Assembly: GCA_021776915.1 (NCBI GenBank)
Contig: JAIQZU010000021.1
Coordinates: 54,850-118,849, forward strand
Direction: 5' to 3'
Source: Candidatus Scalindua sp.
Lineage (GTDB): Bacteria > Planctomycetota > Brocadiia > Brocadiales > Scalinduaceae
DNA: 64,000 nucleotides
In this document: piece by piece, positions 61,640 through 64,000 of the stretch
How the letters are laid out: the number at the start of each line of letters is the position of its first letter
How positions within the stretch are numbered: the stretch's first letter is position 1
The notes under the pieces: generated by a model
What the model was told of the DNA's origin: nothing
Seen by the model: only the letters and a program-made list of their open reading frames with translations
Database searches by the model: none
Program-made: the position numbers and the translations under genes

Positions 61640-63037
61640 ATGACTTCAAACTATGATAAAAAAAGTGACATTTCTGATAATAAATTACTCAAGGGGCTCA
61701 GCAATGAAGAATTTTTTGAATTAAGCGCTATAGGAAAGAAGAAGCAATATAATCCCGGAGAAATACTCTTTAGAGAAGGAGAGCCGGATCAAACGCTATT
61801 TTTGATCTTGCAAGGTTCAATAAAATTAATGCGGGTATTACATGGCCATGAAACAGATATAGAAACAATCCGGGAAGATGATGGCCTGGGAGATACTGCT
61901 TTTACCAGGGATTCTTTAAGAACTGTCTCTGCTATCGTGCAAACACCTTCAACTATAATGATTATAGATAAATTAAGAATGGATATGTTAGCGCCTAAAA
62001 TCCAACTATGTATTTATAAAAATTTAAACAAAAAAGCTTCAGAAAGTATTGATAGTCTCATTTATCAAGATACAAAATTAGTAAATAATAATAAGTACTT
62101 AGGATCTAAAGTCAGAACACTTGCAATTCCGGAAATTGATAAATACGCACAATCAGAATTGATTCAAAATATTTTAAAAAATATTCCCAGCCTGCCAATG
62201 TACGCAAGTAATCTGGTCATGCTGCTACAAGAAGAAAATGTATCAACACAAGAAATAGTTGAACAGGCCAAATTAGATCCTTCTTTAGTAGGCGTTATCT
62301 TAAAAGCAATCAACTCGGCTTATTATAGCCTTAAATTTAAGGTTTCAGATGTTCAGCATGCAGTCACGTATTTAGGATTTAATCAAGTATACCAGTTAGT
62401 AATCGATCACGGTGTAAAAAGTACTATGCCGGATACCGCAGAGTTCCAGGAATTACAATTCCATTCTAATACTGTATCAATCATCTCATTTGAATTAGCC
62501 AAATTATCCAAGATACAAAAACCTGTAATTTTGGGTACTATCGGATTATTACATGATATTGGAAATAGCGTTATTTTTTTGTTGAAAAGACAGCATCAAA
62601 ATCTATCAACACTTATTAATATGCTGAATTATGCCTGTATTGGTTCTTTACTGTTAAAAAAATGGAATGTTCCGGATACTGTTTATAAGAGTATAGAATA
62701 TCAATGCTTTCCAGAATTTTTTCCACCTACTGAAGTCCCTGAAGAATATAGAGAAAATGTAGCAATATTTTATATTGCTCATTTATGCTACGAATACTTA
62801 AACGGTAAGGATGAAAAAGAACTTCTGTCACCATTTCTTGACGAGTATATAAAATTGCTGAATCTTCCTGAAATACCCTTCTTGCAGTTGTTTAAAGGTC
62901 ATATATTGCCAATCTTGTATAAGAAAAGCAATTCGTACCCTGAAAATGTCAGGAAATTTTTAATGGAAAGTGAAACTACAATAGCGGAAGCAAAATCTAC
63001 CTCAGTTGAAAATATAAACATAGGCAAAATTATCTAA
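61640..63037 (+). CDS. Cyclic-nucleotide-binding plus HDOD regulator
   Basis: 465 residues from ATG 61640; a GTG at 61628 is possible, but GGGGA five bases before the ATG favours the latter. Residues about 20-130 form a cyclic-nucleotide-binding domain (YNPGEILFREGEPDQTLFLILQGSIKL). Residues about 175-400 are an HDOD domain (LPMYASNLVMLLQEENVSTQEIVEQAKLDPSLVGVILKAINSAYY, LLHDIGNSVI). HDOD proteins integrate signals controlling motility, chemotaxis or c-di-GMP. No DNA-binding domain is seen. Confidence 0.88.
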   Translation: MTSNYDKKSDISDNKLLKGLSNEEFFELSAIGKKKQYNPGEILFREGEPDQTLFLILQGSIKLMRVLHGHETDIETIREDDGLGDTAFTRDSLRTVSAIVQTPSTIMIIDKLRMDMLAPKIQLCIYKNLNKKASESIDSLIYQDTKLVNNNKYLGSKVRTLAIPEIDKYAQSELIQNILKNIPSLPMYASNLVMLLQEENVSTQEIVEQAKLDPSLVGVILKAINSAYYSLKFKVSDVQHAVTYLGFNQVYQLVIDHGVKSTMPDTAEFQELQFHSNTVSIISFELAKLSKIQKPVILGTIGLLHDIGNSVIFLLKRQHQNLSTLINMLNYACIGSLLLKKWNVPDTVYKSIEYQCFPEFFPPTEVPEEYRENVAIFYIAHLCYEYLNGKDEKELLSPFLDEYIKLLNLPEIPFLQLFKGHILPILYKKSNSYPENVRKFLMESETTIAEAKSTSVENINIGKII

Positions 63038-63113
63038 GCAGATGAGGTGTACCTTGATACTTGAAGAGAGGAAATTCATTTAAGTGAAGACTACAGGTTT
63101 TGTATTAGAGAAA

Positions 63114-63187
63114 TACGCCCGAGAGGATTCGAACCTCTGACCTACGATTTAGGAAACCGTCGCTCTATCCATCTGAGCTACGGGCGC
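63114..63187 (-). tRNA. tRNA-Arg, anticodon CCU
   Basis: 74 nt. The minus strand folds as a cloverleaf: acceptor GCGCCCG pairs with CGGGCGT (G1-U72 wobble), D-arm GCTC...GAGC, anticodon arm ACGGT-TTCCTAA-ATCGT with CCU at 34-36, variable AGGTC, T-arm AGAGG-TTCGAAT-CCTCT, discriminator A. The 3' CCA is not encoded. Its first 39 bases overlap the integrase frame. Confidence 0.95.
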
Positions 63188-64000
63188 ATAAGGACTTATG
63201 TTAGTAAAATCGGGGTTTGCCCTAGATTGTGAACTAAAACTGTGAACTGGGGCTTCCTTTTGCCCACTTTTCAATACATTATCAAGTGTATTCACTGCTT
63301 TCCTTTTGTGGCTAGGTGACAAGTGTGCGTACCGTGTGGTCATTGCCAGCGACTTATGCCCCAGTAGTTCCTTAACACTAGTCAAATCCACGCCAGCCAT
63401 GACAAGATGACTTGCAAAGGTGTGTCTAAGGTCGTGAAACCGGAAATCATTGATTCCAGCCTTATTCAGTGCTGTACTGAAGCTACGTTTAACTGACTTG
63501 TATGGGGTTCCATCCTTATCAGTAAAAACATAAATACTTTCAATACTATGCGGCATGTCTTCAAACAAGTTCCTCAGCGTATTATCAATAGGAATCTCCT
63601 TGCGTTCACCGTTCTTGGTCGTATCAAGCAGGATAAAGCCGTGTCTTAAATCCACCTGTTCCCATTTTAAGCCAAGGATTTCACCTTTACGCATACCCGT
63701 ATGAAGTGCAACTGTGACAATTGGTTTCAGGTGTGGTGAACAACATTCAATAAGTGTTTGGCACTCCTCAACGGTTAAGAACCTGAGTCTTTCATTATTC
63801 TCCTCTAGTAGCTTAACATTACGGACTTTCTTTAATGTCTCATCATTTGCCATTTCCCACTGAACACCTTTATTGACCATATGCTTTAGACAGGCAAGCA
63901 CACGGTTTACCGTAGCAGGTTTATTATGTTTCAATCGCCTACTCTGCCACTGTTCAATCATTCTGGTATTCAAGTCCTTCACATCAAGATTGCCAAAGAC
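63149..64000 (-). CDS. Tyrosine site-specific recombinase/integrase, 5' end beyond window
   Basis: At least 283 residues; the frame stays open to position 64000, so the N-terminus is outside (the GTG at 63982 is not a convincing start because VFGNLD precedes it in frame and fits the family). A SAM-like core-binding domain is followed by the catalytic domain: Arg in HTGMRKGEILGLKW, HDLRHTFASHL, GHKSL and the nucleophile Tyr in TTRYAHL. The last residues APVAQMDRATVS are the translation of the tRNA-Arg 5' half and the stop TAA lies in its anticodon loop. This is the arrangement of an integrase at the attachment site of a tRNA-borne element. Confidence 0.93.
   Translation of the reverse strand, partial: VFGNLDVKDLNTRMIEQWQSRRLKHNKPATVNRVLACLKHMVNKGVQWEMANDETLKKVRNVKLLEENNERLRFLTVEECQTLIECCSPHLKPIVTVALHTGMRKGEILGLKWEQVDLRHGFILLDTTKNGERKEIPIDNTLRNLFEDMPHSIESIYVFTDKDGTPYKSVKRSFSTALNKAGINDFRFHDLRHTFASHLVMAGVDLTSVKELLGHKSLAMTTRYAHLSPSHKRKAVNTLDNVLKSGQKEAPVHSFSSQSRANPDFTNISPYAPVAQMDRATVS

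Overview
The window looks like a chromosomal segment from an AT-rich member of the PVC superphylum, most likely a planctomycete of the anammox-related Brocadiales type (an inference). The clues are a small basic protein at 7601-7849 of a kind I associate with Planctomycetes, Verrucomicrobia and Chlamydiae, Sel1-rich membrane proteins beside an ExeA-type ATPase, a NodU-type carbamoyltransferase, and many short palindromic dispersed repeats. No 16S rRNA or other decisive marker is present.

Layout. 1-8.65 kb, all minus strand: a truncated PHP-domain protein, then a surface-glycan or small-molecule modification group (SPASM radical SAM, carbamoyltransferase, polysaccharide deacetylase, DegT aminotransferase, methyltransferase), then an aminotransferase, small basic protein and SPOR-like membrane protein. 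9.3-12.7 kb: ligA and a tldD broken by one in-frame TAA. 12.8-17.4 kb: a type IV pilin, then a transglutaminase-like protein with an ABC exporter; a dispersed repeat lies between the ATPase and permease genes. 17.4-24.3 kb: a truncated radical SAM remnant, a 1278-residue fusion of membrane segments, a spermidine-synthase-like domain and a metallo-beta-lactamase, and an 890-residue membrane protein with an alpha-toroid-like C-terminus. 24.4-30 kb: a PilZ protein, two neighbouring Sel1 membrane proteins resembling a GspA/GspB pair, and a polytopic membrane protein.

30.5-53 kb is a large type IV pilus locus with MSHA-like gene order: histidine kinase and response regulator, PilC, major pilin, two tandem copies of a four-gene minor-pseudopilin cassette (H, I, J and K-like), a PilM-PilN fusion, PilO, PilP-like protein, secretin, TPR protein, PilB, PilT, a PilU-like ATPase and finally pmbA. 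Several minor pilins carry poly-aspartate tracts encoded by GAT/GAC repeats, and in one cassette the K-like gene appears split at such a tract.

53-59.2 kb is an accessory, repeat-rich stretch: a TauE-type permease flanked by inverted repeats, a three-gene cassette (P-loop kinase, PIN-GNAT-PUA-like fusion, ASCH protein), a DUF4160/DUF2442 pair and a macro-domain protein. 59.2-64 kb returns to housekeeping genes (TatA, RluD-type pseudouridine synthase, TPR membrane protein, cyclic-nucleotide/HDOD regulator) and ends with tRNA-Arg(CCU), whose 5' half overlaps the 3' end of a tyrosine integrase that runs off the window edge.

The best candidates for an undescribed system are the kinase/PIN-GNAT/ASCH cassette, the membrane spermidine-synthase/lactamase fusion with its partner, and the duplicated, Asp-expanded minor-pilin cassettes.
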